Assembly (NCBI RefSeq): GCF_900141855.1
Contig: NZ_FQYU01000001.1
Coordinates: 283,402 to 347,401, forward strand
Length of the DNA stretch: 64,000 nt
From: Pseudozobellia thermophila
GTDB taxonomy: Bacteria > Bacteroidota > Bacteroidia > Flavobacteriales > Flavobacteriaceae
Reading direction: 5' to 3'
Shown: one piece after another, positions 1 through 9,774 of the stretch
Numbering within the stretch: the stretch's first letter is position 1
How the letters are laid out: every line of letters begins with the position of its first letter
The notes under the pieces: model-generated
Seen by the model: only the letters and a program-made list of their open reading frames with translations
Databases searched by the model: none
What the model was told of the DNA's origin: nothing
Program-made: the position numbers and the translations under genes

Positions 1-1
1 C

Positions 2-1426
2 GACGTATCATTGGCTCCGGGTACCACTTTGGAAAAAACCCAGGAAACGGTTAAGAAATTGGATTCGATCTACCAATCCATGGATGTTATCAAATCTAGG
101 ATGAACATTGCCGGTAGAAGTTTCTTGAACGGGGTAAACGGTGGCTCATACGCCTTTTCGGTAATCAAACTACAGGACTTTGATGATCGCAAAGCCGATT
201 CCCTTTCGGTAGGTGCGACCATTAAAACCCTATTTGCCAAGGCATCGGCCATTAAAGAGGCCAATATTATCTTTATCGCCCCGCCCAGTGTTCGAGGTTT
301 CGGAAACTCTGCAGGTTTTGAACTTAACCTACAGAGTAAGGATGCCGACGATTGGCTGACCATAGGCCAAACCACAAACGAATTCTTGGCCGCATTGAAC
401 GCAAGACCAGAGGTGCAATACGCCATCACGTCGTTCAATCCGAATTTCCCGCAATACGAATTGCAGGTCGATATCGAAAAAATAAAATCGGCCGGATTGG
501 CCGTTACCGATATTTTCAACGCCATGCAAGGATATTATGGTGGATTGTACACAACCGACTTTAACAAGTTCGGTAAGCAATACCGTGTCATGATCCAAGC
601 CAAACCCGAAGACAGGGCCGACGAAAATTCGTTGAACCATATTTTTGTAACCAACGGCAATGGCGAATCGGTAGCCGTATCGCAATTCGTATCCTTAAAG
701 AAAATTTACGGTCCGGAGGTGGTAAGTAGGTTCAACCTGTTGAGCTCGGTAAAGATCAACGGTGCCATGAACCCCGGTTATTCTACAGGTGATGCCATTA
801 AGGCCATCGAAGAAGTTGCCGCCCAGGTATTGCCCACCAATTACACCTATGAATATTCCGGGCTTACCAAAGAGGAAAACAGTGCAGGTAGCCAAACCGT
901 ACTCATCTTCCTGTTGAGTTTGATATTCGTTTATTTCTTGCTAAGCGCCCAGTACGAATCGTACATATTGCCCTTGTCGATCATACTGTCGCTACCCATT
1001 GGTATTGCCGGGGCTATCGGATTTATCAACCTGGCAGGACTTGAAAACAACATTTACTTCCAGATCGCCTTGATCATGTTGATCGGTCTGCTTTCCAAAA
1101 ACGCCATTCTTATCGTAGAATTTGCCTTGCAGCGTAGAAAACACGGCATGTCTATCATCGACTCGGCCATTGACGGTGCAAAAGCGCGACTTAGACCTAT
1201 ATTAATGACGTCTTTCGCCTTTATCCTCGGTCTATTGCCATTGGCCCTATCATCGGGTATCGGTGCCGTTGGTAACCGATCTATAGGTATGAGTGCCGTT
1301 GGGGGCATGTTGATCGGTACCGTGTTCGGTGTCTTCGTTATACCGGCATTGTACGTTATTTTCCAATCCATTCAAGAAAAGGTGAGCGGTGCTCCCCAAG
1401 AAACAATCGAAGAAATAAAGAACTAG
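2..1426 (+). CDS. RND efflux pump inner-membrane permease (C-terminal part)
   Basis: This is the C-terminal half of an AcrB/MexB-type (HAE1) RND permease, cut by the window start; the frame is open from base 2 with no start inside. The visible part begins in the periplasmic porter region with the typical motif APGTTLEKTQETV. It ends in a membrane block containing AQYESYILPLSIILSLPIG, NNIYFQIALIMLIGLLSKNAILIVEFA and RLRPILMTSFAFILGLLPLAL-type segments, all hallmarks of RND transmembrane helices 8-12. The pump exports hydrophobic or amphiphilic compounds using the proton gradient. An outer-membrane factor gene follows after 7 bp, and the periplasmic adaptor probably lies upstream of the window. 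The substrate cannot be told. Confidence 0.95.
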   Translation, partial: DVSLAPGTTLEKTQETVKKLDSIYQSMDVIKSRMNIAGRSFLNGVNGGSYAFSVIKLQDFDDRKADSLSVGATIKTLFAKASAIKEANIIFIAPPSVRGFGNSAGFELNLQSKDADDWLTIGQTTNEFLAALNARPEVQYAITSFNPNFPQYELQVDIEKIKSAGLAVTDIFNAMQGYYGGLYTTDFNKFGKQYRVMIQAKPEDRADENSLNHIFVTNGNGESVAVSQFVSLKKIYGPEVVSRFNLLSSVKINGAMNPGYSTGDAIKAIEEVAAQVLPTNYTYEYSGLTKEENSAGSQTVLIFLLSLIFVYFLLSAQYESYILPLSIILSLPIGIAGAIGFINLAGLENNIYFQIALIMLIGLLSKNAILIVEFALQRRKHGMSIIDSAIDGAKARLRPILMTSFAFILGLLPLALSSGIGAVGNRSIGMSAVGGMLIGTVFGVFVIPALYVIFQSIQEKVSGAPQETIEEIKN

Positions 1427-1433
1427 AGAAATC

Positions 1434-2837
1434 ATGAAGAAATCAGCTATAAATAAATTCTTGTTGGTGGCCATGCTTCCGCTCTTGTTGGAATCTTGCT
1501 TTACGGCCAAGACCTATGAGCGGCCCCAGGTCGAGACCGAAAACCTGTACCGTACCGACCAACTGCCCCAAGACAGTATCTCTTTTGCCTCGGTGTCATA
1601 CAAAGACCTTTTTACCGATCCCTATCTGAAAGGTTATATCGAAAAAGGATTGGAAAACAACCTCGACATCCGTATTGCCCTGCAGAACATCGCAGCGGCA
1701 GAGGCCTATGTAAAACAGGGGAAAGCAGGTTACCTGCCTACCATTAACGGTGCGGCAAGTGCTACCAGAACCGCAAGAACCAGTGAAAACGGTCAGTTCG
1801 GTAGTATCTTCTCTCAACCCTATAACCAATTCGAGACCTCGGGAACCCTTTCTTGGGAGGCCGATATCTGGGGGAAGATAAGAAGTACCAAACGGGCAAG
1901 CGACGCCAGTTACCTGCAGACCGTTGCGGCCCACAAAGCCGTTAAAACCAGTTTGGTGGCACAAATAGCTACCACATACTATCAGTTGTTGGCCCTGGAC
2001 AAGCAAATTGCCGTAACCGAGGAGACCATTGAAAACCGTATGAGGAGCTTGGAGACCATTACCGCCCTGAAAGAGGCAGGGCAGGCGAACCAAGTCGGTG
2101 TAGACCAAACGGCCGCACAGTTGTACAGTGCCCAAAGCCAGTTGTTAGACCTTAAAAACTCGCTTTTTAAGACAGAGACGACCTTGAGTATTCTTTTGGG
2201 AGAGCAACCACAGACCTATACCCGTGGTTCCCTTGACGACCAAGAGCTGGCCAGCGATATGCAACTTGGGGTACCTGCCTTATTGTTGCGCAACCGACCC
2301 GATATTATGCAGGCCGAATTCGGATTGGTAAACAGTTTTGAACTCACCAATGTGGCAAGAAGCAACTTCTATCCGTCCATTACCCTTTCGGCCCAAGGCG
2401 GTTTTCAAAGTCTGGAGATCGATAATTGGATCGACAGCAGTTCTATTTTCGCCAACCTCGTCGGCGGCCTTACGCAGCCCATTTTGAACGGCCGAAAGGT
2501 CAGAACCGCTTACGAAGTGGCAAAGGCCCAGCAAGAGCAGGCGCTCCTTACCTTTAAAAAGACCCTGCTTACCGCAGGAAAAGAGGTTTCGGATGCTTTG
2601 AACGAATATAATACGGCCGTTGAAAAAGAAGCTTATGTGACCAAACAAGTGGTCGCCCTAAAAAGGGCCGAATCGAACTCGGAAGAACTATTAAACAGTG
2701 GATACTTAACCTATTTGGACCTGTTGACCGCAAGGGAAAACTCATTGAACGCAGAACTTAACCTGGTCAGCAACAAGCTTGCCCAATTGTCTGCTACAGT
2801 AGAGTTATACCGTTCCCTAGGTGGTGGATGGCACTAA
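1434..2837 (+). CDS. TolC-like outer-membrane efflux factor (NodT family lipoprotein)
   Basis: The protein has 467 aa, a usual length for outer-membrane factors. The N-terminus is a lipoprotein signal peptide with lipobox LLESC, giving an acylated Cys22. The rest shows the repeated helical OEP pattern, for example NNLDIRIALQNIAAAEAYVKQ and FYPSITLSAQGGFQ, and the end GYLTYLDLLTAREN typical of the family. It forms the outer-membrane channel for the RND permease encoded just upstream, and the two are surely co-transcribed. A TetR regulator follows 11 bp downstream on the same strand. Two OEP repeats are expected, but I did not delimit them exactly. Confidence 0.93.
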   Translation: MKKSAINKFLLVAMLPLLLESCFTAKTYERPQVETENLYRTDQLPQDSISFASVSYKDLFTDPYLKGYIEKGLENNLDIRIALQNIAAAEAYVKQGKAGYLPTINGAASATRTARTSENGQFGSIFSQPYNQFETSGTLSWEADIWGKIRSTKRASDASYLQTVAAHKAVKTSLVAQIATTYYQLLALDKQIAVTEETIENRMRSLETITALKEAGQANQVGVDQTAAQLYSAQSQLLDLKNSLFKTETTLSILLGEQPQTYTRGSLDDQELASDMQLGVPALLLRNRPDIMQAEFGLVNSFELTNVARSNFYPSITLSAQGGFQSLEIDNWIDSSSIFANLVGGLTQPILNGRKVRTAYEVAKAQQEQALLTFKKTLLTAGKEVSDALNEYNTAVEKEAYVTKQVVALKRAESNSEELLNSGYLTYLDLLTARENSLNAELNLVSNKLAQLSATVELYRSLGGGWH

Positions 2838-2848
2838 TATAACGACCT

Positions 2849-3457
2849 ATGTTCAACAAGGACCGCTTTTTGGAATTTGCCCTTTCGAAGTTTGCAATAT
2901 TTGGAAGCAAGCGCTTTACGCTGGACGACCTGGCCCAAGAGCTCGGTATATCAAAAAAAACGATATACGAGAACTTTAAGGGCAAGGAAGAGATTATTCA
3001 GGAAAGTTTGGCGGCTCTTATGAACAAGTTAAGGTCTGAAATAAACGACTGTGTAGAAAAGGAAAAATCTGACCCTATCCGAGCTGTAATAGGTATTTAC
3101 AGGATAGGGTTGGATACCTTTAAATCTTTCAGTCCCAATTTTTTGCGAAGCCTAAAAAAATACTATCCCAATGTCTACCGTGTGTTCAATGATTTTCGCG
3201 AAAAAGAGGTTTCCGTTCTTGTGAAGGACCTGCTTTTAAGTGGGCAGGAGAAAGGCCAGATCAGAAAAGACGTCAATATTGACCTTACCTATGAACTTTA
3301 TTACAATCGTATGGAATACATTGTGCACGCCGAAAACAAGAACTTCTACGAAAAATTTACTCCCGAAGAGCTCTTGAACCACATCATAATCAATAATTTA
3401 AGGGGTATATCCACCAAAAGCTATCTAGACCAAAACGACTCGGCCTTTCAATTGTAG
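2849..3457 (+). CDS. TetR/AcrR family transcriptional regulator
   Basis: This is a 202-aa protein with an N-terminal TetR helix-turn-helix. The stretch FTLDDLAQELGISKKTIYENF (about residues 23-43) is the canonical motif, and GKEEIIQESL starts the connecting helix. The C-terminal ligand-binding domain is helical and not assignable to a ligand. It lies 11 bp after the outer-membrane factor gene and is probably the last gene of the RND operon, so it may repress the pump; that link is inferred from position only. No operator palindrome is visible inside the window next to it, since the operon promoter is off the left edge. Confidence 0.92.
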   Translation: MFNKDRFLEFALSKFAIFGSKRFTLDDLAQELGISKKTIYENFKGKEEIIQESLAALMNKLRSEINDCVEKEKSDPIRAVIGIYRIGLDTFKSFSPNFLRSLKKYYPNVYRVFNDFREKEVSVLVKDLLLSGQEKGQIRKDVNIDLTYELYYNRMEYIVHAENKNFYEKFTPEELLNHIIINNLRGISTKSYLDQNDSAFQL

Positions 3458-3458
3458 G

Positions 3459-3926
3459 CTACCACGATTTAAACGGTTTTTTACCCAATTGCGAATTGTA
3501 GTATCTTACTTCGCCCGTTACCTCTTTCCCCAACCATTCCGGTTTTTTAAAATTTTCTTCCTCTTCCCGTAGTTCCACTTCGGCCACGACCAAGCCTTCA
3601 TTGTCGCCATAAAACTCGTCTACTTCAAAAATATGTTGCCCCACGGGTACATTATAGCGCACCTTATCGATAACGCCTGGTTCACAAATAAGCAATAACT
3701 GTTCGGCATCGAATATTGGAATCTCCTTTTCCCATTCAAACCGTATGGTTCCGGCATCGTTCGATTTTCCCTTTACGGTTAAAAAACCAGAATCTGCCTT
3801 GATCCTGACCCTAACCGTTCGCTCCGGATGCGTATTCAAAAAGCCTTGAACTATTCGCTCTTTCGAAGTGGCCTGTTCTTGATACGCTGGGGAGGTAACC
3901 AAAAATTTACGTTCAATCTCTATCAC
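3459..3926 (-). CDS. CYTH-domain protein (class IV adenylate cyclase / triphosphatase family)
   Basis: The 155-aa protein opens with the CYTH signature ExExK (MIEIERKFLV), which in triphosphate tunnel enzymes binds metal and the triphosphate. Further charged strands suit the tunnel fold, such as RIVQGFLNTHPERTVRVRI, EWEKEIP and EVELREEEE. Short bacterial relatives mostly hydrolyse inorganic tripolyphosphate rather than make cAMP, so I favour a triphosphatase. The start is GTG at 3926, inside the end of the upstream gene (14-bp overlap), which points to translational coupling with the NAD(P)-binding protein. The stop is 1 bp from the convergent TetR stop. Confidence 0.87.
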   Translation of the reverse strand: MIEIERKFLVTSPAYQEQATSKERIVQGFLNTHPERTVRVRIKADSGFLTVKGKSNDAGTIRFEWEKEIPIFDAEQLLLICEPGVIDKVRYNVPVGQHIFEVDEFYGDNEGLVVAEVELREEEENFKKPEWLGKEVTGEVRYYNSQLGKKPFKSW

Positions 3927-4590
3927 CTGATGCTATTTGATGTATTTTATCCGATTCAATTATAGACCTGGAATACCCTCTATTCGCTACAATCACCATA
4001 GCCTTTGCTATGGTCTCCGGGTCTATGGAGCGATATTTCTCCAAGGGGCCGGCCAAGACCAAATTTACACCTTTCATGAGTTGTTTGAACACCCATTCGC
4101 CCAAACGTTTTTCTTCACGTTTGCCCCCTATCAACGAAGGTCTAAAGATATAGGTGTTCTTTAGGTCTTCACGGAGTACCGCTTCTTCCATTTCACCCTT
4201 TAAACGATTGTAAAAAACGCGGCTCTTGGCATTGGCACCCATTGAAGATATCACCAAGAAACCCGAAATACCATTTTGGGCACAGAGCTTGGCTGCCGCT
4301 ACGGGAATACCGTAATCAATCTTGCGGTACATTTCTTTTTGTGGTGTTTTCGACTTGGTGGTACCGATGCAACAGAACACCTCATCACCGGTAAAATCGG
4401 CTTCAAATTGTTCCAATTGCATCAAATTGCCCAAATGCTCCTCTATCTTTTTATCTACAAGGCCCGTGCTTGAACGGGAGAACAATTTTATCTTTTCATA
4501 GCGATCGTCCTGTAACAAAAGCCGTAATAAAATACCCCCTGTCAACCCGGTCGCCCCAAGCACTATCGCCGTTTTTCTTTGTGTTTCCAT
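3913..4590 (-). CDS. NAD(P)H-binding Rossmann protein (atypical SDR, HTATIP2-like)
   Basis: The 225-aa protein starts with a nucleotide-binding loop, VLGATGLTGG (about residues 10-19). It continues with VFCCIGTTKSKTPQKEMYRKIDYG and FLVISSMGAN, features of atypical short-chain dehydrogenases related to HTATIP2/YbjT. It is probably a cytosolic redox or NADP-sensor-like protein; the substrate is unknown. The gene overlaps the CYTH gene by 14 bp and is divergent from dinB with 28 bp between the two starts, so the promoters must be very compact or overlapping. Confidence 0.85.
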   Translation of the reverse strand: METQRKTAIVLGATGLTGGILLRLLLQDDRYEKIKLFSRSSTGLVDKKIEEHLGNLMQLEQFEADFTGDEVFCCIGTTKSKTPQKEMYRKIDYGIPVAAAKLCAQNGISGFLVISSMGANAKSRVFYNRLKGEMEEAVLREDLKNTYIFRPSLIGGKREEKRLGEWVFKQLMKGVNLVLAGPLEKYRSIDPETIAKAMVIVANRGYSRSIIESDKIHQIASGDRD

Positions 4591-4618
4591 CCAACTAAAT
4601 ATACCTTAATTTTACAGC

Positions 4619-5719
4619 ATGTCCAACGATTTTCCAAGACGAAAGATCATTCATGTAGACATGGATGCCTTCTACGCATCGGTTGAGCAGCTAGACCATC
4701 CGGAACTGCGCGGAAAGCCCATTGCCGTTGGAGGAAGCTCAAAGCGCGGCGTGGTGGCCGCCGCCAGTTACGAAGCACGAAAATTTGGGGTCAGGAGTGC
4801 CATGAGCAGTGTTATCGCCCAACGCAATTGCCCCGAACTCATTTTCGTAAAACCCCGTTTTGATCGTTACCGAGAAATATCACATCAAATCAGAAACATA
4901 TTCTACGAGTATACCGATCTGGTAGAGCCCCTATCACTGGACGAGGCCTATCTAGATGTAACGGTGAACAAAAAGGGGAACCCCTCGGCCACTTTGATCG
5001 CCCAAGAAATACGCCAAAGGATTTTCGATACCACGGGCCTGAATGCCTCGGCAGGTATCAGCATCAACAAATTTATCGCCAAAGTGGCCAGCGACGTGAA
5101 CAAGCCCAACGGACAAAAGACCGTAAACCCAGAGGAGGTTCTGCAATTTCTGGAGGACTTGGAAATCAGAAAATTTTATGGCGTGGGAAAGGTGACCGCT
5201 GAAAAAATGTACAAACTGGGCATTTTTACGGGCAAGGACCTAAAACAAAAAACAGAACAGTTTTTAGAAGAACACTTTGGCAAAAGTGGCCGTTACTATT
5301 ACCATGTGGTCAGGGGCATACACACCAGTCCCGTAAAACCGCACCGCATTCCCAAATCGGTAGGGGCCGAGCGCACCTTCAGCGAAAACCTGAGCAGCGA
5401 AATCTTTATGCTGGAACGGCTGGACCACATTGCATCGGAATTGGAACGACGCCTAAAAAAATCGAAGACTGCCGGAAAAACGGTAACCCTTAAAATAAAG
5501 TACAGCGACTTTACCCTGAATACACGAAGCAAGACCCTGCCCTACTATATTGCCGAAAAAGAATTGATCCTCGAAACCGCAAAGGAGCTTCTATACCAAG
5601 AAAAACTGCAAAATTCGGTGCGCTTGCTGGGCATTTCCCTGGCCAACCTCAACACCGAAAAAGACACAAAAACCCAAAAAAAGGAGACCGTTTCGGTACA
5701 GTTGAAATTTGATTTTTAG
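4619..5719 (+). CDS. dinB: DNA polymerase IV (Y-family translesion polymerase)
   Basis: The 366-aa protein carries the Y-family catalytic motifs HVDMDAFYASVEQ (metal-binding Asp14) and SLDEAYLD (Asp108, Glu109). A helix-hairpin-helix thumb region follows (IRKFYGVGKVTAEKM), then the little-finger domain. The C-terminus VQLKFDF resembles a beta-clamp-binding peptide. It performs error-prone bypass of DNA lesions. Length and motif order are normal, and nothing suggests inactivation. It is divergent from the NAD(P)-binding protein gene. No LexA-type operator could be recognised in the 28-bp gap. Confidence 0.97.
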   Translation: MSNDFPRRKIIHVDMDAFYASVEQLDHPELRGKPIAVGGSSKRGVVAAASYEARKFGVRSAMSSVIAQRNCPELIFVKPRFDRYREISHQIRNIFYEYTDLVEPLSLDEAYLDVTVNKKGNPSATLIAQEIRQRIFDTTGLNASAGISINKFIAKVASDVNKPNGQKTVNPEEVLQFLEDLEIRKFYGVGKVTAEKMYKLGIFTGKDLKQKTEQFLEEHFGKSGRYYYHVVRGIHTSPVKPHRIPKSVGAERTFSENLSSEIFMLERLDHIASELERRLKKSKTAGKTVTLKIKYSDFTLNTRSKTLPYYIAEKELILETAKELLYQEKLQNSVRLLGISLANLNTEKDTKTQKKETVSVQLKFDF

Positions 5720-5908
5720 GATGTGGGGCTATTGGGCGAAGATTTAAAGGTATTTTAGATGTTTACCGGAAAGTGCTACAATTTAAGTACTTTGTGTCAG
5801 TATTTTTAGCCATTCGAAGCTTGTTCGAGTCCCGAATTTGCCCTTCGATCCACTATCTTTATTCTATCCTAAAGCATAATACATTGGAAACGTCCCTCGG
5901 TTATCCCT
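5720..5908. other. Intergenic region dinB-AraC regulator
   Basis: The 189 bp hold no convincing gene. A short forward ORF reading into the AraC gene in another frame has no family features. The region presumably carries the promoter of the AraC regulator, but I see no clear TAnnTTTG element with a properly spaced -33 box. Confidence 0.4.
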
Positions 5909-6760
5909 TTGGGCGCGGCCAAGTTAAAACCCGAACGATTGCTACGAAACAAAATCAAGACCTATTCCAAAATATCCGCCCTGGCCGATATCAAGATCGA
6001 AGCCTTTGATGTCAACAAGCGCTATACCAAGCCGCACCGGCACAACAAGTATATGGAGCTCGTATACTTTAGCGCAGGAAGCGGCATGCACTACATGGAC
6101 GAAACGGCCTACCCCATAACACCTCCCGTAGTTTTTATCATAAATAGGGACGAAGTGCACCACTGGGAAATAGATACCCTTCCGGAAGGCTTTGTCATCA
6201 TTATTAAGGAAGGGTTCTTGGAAAAAACGCTGGACAAGCATATCAACCTCCAACTAAAACAGCTGGCGAACATACGGGTGCTTCATCCGGACAAGGACCC
6301 CACGGTACAAGCCCTTCTCGAAATTGCTTCGAAGGAGATAAAGGAAAACTGCACGAGCAGGGACATATTGGTGGAAGGTGTATTAAAAGCCCTATTCTCA
6401 AAAATATTGAGCTACGTTACCATCGATGAAACCCTGACCGCCAACGACCTCGAACAGCGCTTCGATGAACTCTTGGGGAACAAATTGAAAAACGACGTGG
6501 CCTATTACGCCGAAAGGTTGAACACCACCTCGCAGAACCTGAATGCCCTTTGCAAAAGAAAACACGATAAGACGGCTTCTACCGTCATTGCCGAACATAT
6601 CATAAAAGAAGCCAAGCGGTTACTGCTCTATACCGACCTTTCGGTTACGGAAATTGCCTATGCCTTTGACTTTACCGATGTGTCGCACTTCGTAAAATAT
6701 TTTAAGCGGCACGGAGGACAAACGCCACTTCAGTTCAAAAAAGCAGCGATCGTACCTTAA
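5909..6760 (+). CDS. AraC family transcriptional regulator
   Basis: The protein is about 283 aa, with an N-terminal cupin-like sensing domain (residues about 30-130, with PHRHNKYMELVYFSAG and DEVHHWEI). The C-terminal AraC double helix-turn-helix contains TDLSVTEIAYAFDFTDVSHF and VKYFKRHGGQTPLQF. The start is uncertain: the frame opens only at 5873, and the first usable codons are TTG at 5909 and TTG at 5939, with no ATG before the conserved cupin region. It lies 75 bp upstream of a TonB-dependent receptor gene on the same strand and may control it; that is inference from position. Confidence 0.88.
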   Translation: MGAAKLKPERLLRNKIKTYSKISALADIKIEAFDVNKRYTKPHRHNKYMELVYFSAGSGMHYMDETAYPITPPVVFIINRDEVHHWEIDTLPEGFVIIIKEGFLEKTLDKHINLQLKQLANIRVLHPDKDPTVQALLEIASKEIKENCTSRDILVEGVLKALFSKILSYVTIDETLTANDLEQRFDELLGNKLKNDVAYYAERLNTTSQNLNALCKRKHDKTASTVIAEHIIKEAKRLLLYTDLSVTEIAYAFDFTDVSHFVKYFKRHGGQTPLQFKKAAIVP

Positions 6761-6835
6761 CTTTTTCAAACAGACCATAATTCAATAGGGGTACGGGGTA
6801 ATTTCGACACCTCTTTAATACCAAACCTATTGATT

Positions 6836-9310
6836 ATGAAGCTGTACCCTTTTTTATTTTTCCTAATTACCCTACTTCCTTTATCTGTATCCGCCCAAAT
6901 TACTGGTAAAATAACGGACGGAGAGAACGATTATCCCCTGGAATATGCCACAGCGGCCCTCTTCGACCAAGAAAACGGCGAACTGGTTACCGGGGTCATT
7001 ACCGACCTGAACGGTTTATTTGCCATTGAAAACGTCAAGAACGGCACCTACTACCTCGAAGCTTCTTTTATCGGCTTCGAAACCAAGACCGTCAAAGATA
7101 TAGTAGTCCAAAACAGAAACGGGGTCGACCTGGGCACCATAGCCTTGACCATGGGTGGAACCCAACTCGAAGAGGTAGTGGTAAAGGGCGAACGTGCCAC
7201 GGTCATCAACAAGATAGACCGACAGGTCTTCGATACCAAAAAATTTCAAAACAGCCTTGGGGGCAGCGCCACCGACATTATCAAGAACATACCTTCGGTT
7301 AGCGTTGACGGACAAGGCGAGATCAGTGTTCGCGGCAGCAAGGGATTTGTGGTACTGCTCAACGGAAACCCGGTGCAGGGCAATGCGTCGAACCTTTTGA
7401 ACCAGCTTCCGGCCAATGCCATAGAGCGGGTGGAGGTGATTACCGCACCCTCGGCCAAATACGATCCCGAGGGCAAAGCGGGCATTATGAACATCATTAC
7501 CCAAAAAGGTGCCGCCGACGGTACCTTTGCCCAAGTGAACCTAAAAGGAGGCCTTCCCTCCCTTGAAACCTACGGTAACGATAAGGTACACCAGCGCTAT
7601 GGGGCGGATGCCACCTATAATATCCGCAAGGGGGACTGGAACATTTCGATGGGGGCCAGTTACCAACGCAACGACCTCGGCGGACGGCGTGAGGGCGATG
7701 TGTATACCATCATAAACGATACCTTGACACAATTCCCCTCCACCGGCGAACGCAGCTTCGACGAAATCAATTACAGCGGCCGGTTTACCGTAGATTACGC
7801 CCCTAACGACAAGAACTCCTATTCCCTGGGCTTTTACGGAGGCAAAAGAAAGAAAGACCGCTTGGCGGATATCGTTTACTACGATAACCACGGAATAAGC
7901 CCGTCAGTGGGAGGGGAACGCTTTTATACCTTTCAGTATTACAATCATAACCTCAGGACACGAAAGAGCGATTTTGTACTGGGAAGCTTTGACTATGCCC
8001 ATACATTCGACAACACCTCAAAGCTATCGACCTCCTTTTTATACGAATATACCTTATTGGGCGGACCAACGGAAAGTGACAACTTGGGCGAACCCGATAG
8101 AAGTATCGTTTACCAACAAGAGTACAATACCAACGACAACCCGCTTAACGGTATTCGCCTGTCTATCGACTATGCCTGGAAACCCTTTGCCTTCGGCCAG
8201 CTCGAAACCGGCTACCAATATCGAAATCTCGACCATACGGGCGATTTCGTATACGAACGAAAAGACGATACCACAGGGGGCGTTTTTGAGCTTGTCCCCG
8301 AATTTTCAAGTGAAGTAGACCTGCAGAGAAGCATTCATTCGGGCTATGCCCAACTTACCGGATCCAAGGACAAGTGGGAATACGCGGCCGGCCTTCGCTT
8401 AGAGGCCATGGACCGCGAGCTTGATCTTCGCGATAAGCAGGGCCTTATCGATACCACCTATGCCTACGACTATGTCAAGCCCTTTCCTTCGGCATCTGTC
8501 CAATACACCTTCGAGAACAACACAAAACTCAAGGCCGCCTATAGTAAAAGGGTAGAACGCACCACGACCTTTAAAATGAACCCTTTTCCCGAACGCGAGC
8601 ACTCCGAGACCCTGGAACAGGGAGACCCCACCCTAAAACCCGAGTTCATCGACTTGTTGGAAGTGGGTATCAGTAAAAACTTCGACGGTGGAAATTCGAT
8701 TTTTGCAACGGCCTATTACCGCGACACCAAAAATTTGGTGAACCGGGTAAACACCATCTACAACGATACCATTTTAAACCGGATCTACTCCAATGTAGGC
8801 AAGGCCCGATCGATCGGACTCGAAATAGGAACCCAATTGAAGCCCACCAAAAACTGGTCGAACTTTATCGGGGCCAACCTGTACAACTATTCCATCGATG
8901 GTGAATTTGACGGCCGGCCGGTCGATAGCGATGCCATTATGTATTCGGTCAATGCCAACAGCACCTACGATTTTAGTGAAACCGCTTCCTTGCAGTTTAC
9001 CTTTAACTATCTATCGGAGCGCATTACGGCACAAGGGGAAGATTCGCGCTTCTATTCGCCCAATCTTACCTTTAAAAAATCCTTCCTCGACAACCGTCTA
9101 ACGGCCACCTTGCAATGGCAGAACATAGATATGGGCTTGTTCGACACGAACGAACAGCGCATTACCACCTATCGCGAGGGCGAGTTCTACACCACCACGA
9201 ATTATGTGTACGAAGTGGATATGGTATTGTTGAACCTATCCTACAATTTCAATAAGAACAAAAACAGGTCAAAATTCATCGACAGTGAGTTCGGTAAGCA
9301 GGAGTTCTGA
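6836..9310 (+). CDS. TonB-dependent receptor, outer-membrane beta-barrel family
   Basis: This outer-membrane receptor has 824 aa from ATG at 6836; an in-frame TTG lies 6 bp upstream. A signal peptide (LITLLPLSVSAQ) is followed by a carboxypeptidase-regulatory-like domain (about 22-105), a plug (DIIKNIPSVSVDGQGEISVRGS and later NRVEVITAPSAKYD-type text) and a long barrel. This is the OMP_b-brl_3-like type, which lacks a SusD partner. The plug contains GFVVLLNGNPVQG and the barrel ends in a short charged tail rather than the classical aromatic end, as is common in this group. The ligand is unknown. The preceding AraC gene may regulate it. Confidence 0.9.
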   Translation: MKLYPFLFFLITLLPLSVSAQITGKITDGENDYPLEYATAALFDQENGELVTGVITDLNGLFAIENVKNGTYYLEASFIGFETKTVKDIVVQNRNGVDLGTIALTMGGTQLEEVVVKGERATVINKIDRQVFDTKKFQNSLGGSATDIIKNIPSVSVDGQGEISVRGSKGFVVLLNGNPVQGNASNLLNQLPANAIERVEVITAPSAKYDPEGKAGIMNIITQKGAADGTFAQVNLKGGLPSLETYGNDKVHQRYGADATYNIRKGDWNISMGASYQRNDLGGRREGDVYTIINDTLTQFPSTGERSFDEINYSGRFTVDYAPNDKNSYSLGFYGGKRKKDRLADIVYYDNHGISPSVGGERFYTFQYYNHNLRTRKSDFVLGSFDYAHTFDNTSKLSTSFLYEYTLLGGPTESDNLGEPDRSIVYQQEYNTNDNPLNGIRLSIDYAWKPFAFGQLETGYQYRNLDHTGDFVYERKDDTTGGVFELVPEFSSEVDLQRSIHSGYAQLTGSKDKWEYAAGLRLEAMDRELDLRDKQGLIDTTYAYDYVKPFPSASVQYTFENNTKLKAAYSKRVERTTTFKMNPFPEREHSETLEQGDPTLKPEFIDLLEVGISKNFDGGNSIFATAYYRDTKNLVNRVNTIYNDTILNRIYSNVGKARSIGLEIGTQLKPTKNWSNFIGANLYNYSIDGEFDGRPVDSDAIMYSVNANSTYDFSETASLQFTFNYLSERITAQGEDSRFYSPNLTFKKSFLDNRLTATLQWQNIDMGLFDTNEQRITTYREGEFYTTTNYVYEVDMVLLNLSYNFNKNKNRSKFIDSEFGKQEF

Positions 9311-9366
9311 TAAAGAGAGTTGATGTTGCGCTACGGTATTCCCGTGGCGAAGGGCCCCGGAGCGTT

Positions 9367-9771
9367 TCAATCGATTCGGGGCTTTCCCCTGTTCGCCTTT
9401 TTCAGGGCTTGGTTTTTCTTAGACTTTAGCCGTTTTTCGATAGACGACCTGGAAGGTTTCGTCTTTCTGCGTTTCTTTTTTCTTTTTAGGGCCTTTTCAA
9501 GGAGTTCGAGAAACCTTTCGATGGCCAAGGCCTTGTTTTTCGATTGGCTCCGGCTATCATCGCATTGCAGTTGCAATACATGATCTTTGTTGATCCTGTT
9601 GGCCAATTTGTCGAAAATCCGTTCTTTTTCCGCTTCGGAAAGCGCAGCCGATTCGGCCACATCAAACGCCAGTTCCACCTTGGTAGCGACCTTATTGACA
9701 TGCTGACCACCTGCCCCGCTGCTCCGAACGGCCTTGAACTGTAGTTCCTGTATGACGTGGTCCCTATCCAT
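9367..9771 (-). CDS. arfB: Alternative ribosome-rescue factor / peptidyl-tRNA hydrolase ArfB
   Basis: The 134-aa protein has the class I release-factor signature SSGAGGQHVNK with the GGQ at residues 21-23. The C-terminal tail is very basic (KKKKRRKTKPSRSSIEKRLKSKK in overlapping stretches), which in ArfB enters the empty mRNA channel of a stalled ribosome. It hydrolyses peptidyl-tRNA on non-stop complexes. It lies 3 bp downstream of the ABC ATPase gene and is probably co-transcribed with it. A GC-rich inverted repeat (arms at 9354-9359 and 9377-9382) overlaps its end and may act as a terminator. Confidence 0.93.
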   Translation of the reverse strand: MDRDHVIQELQFKAVRSSGAGGQHVNKVATKVELAFDVAESAALSEAEKERIFDKLANRINKDHVLQLQCDDSRSQSKNKALAIERFLELLEKALKRKKKRRKTKPSRSSIEKRLKSKKNQALKKANRGKPRID

Positions 9772-9774
9772 CGA

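Noticed and set aside
5773..6009. 78-codon plus-strand ORF upstream of the AraC gene
   Set aside because: It overlaps the AraC reading frame and has no conserved features.
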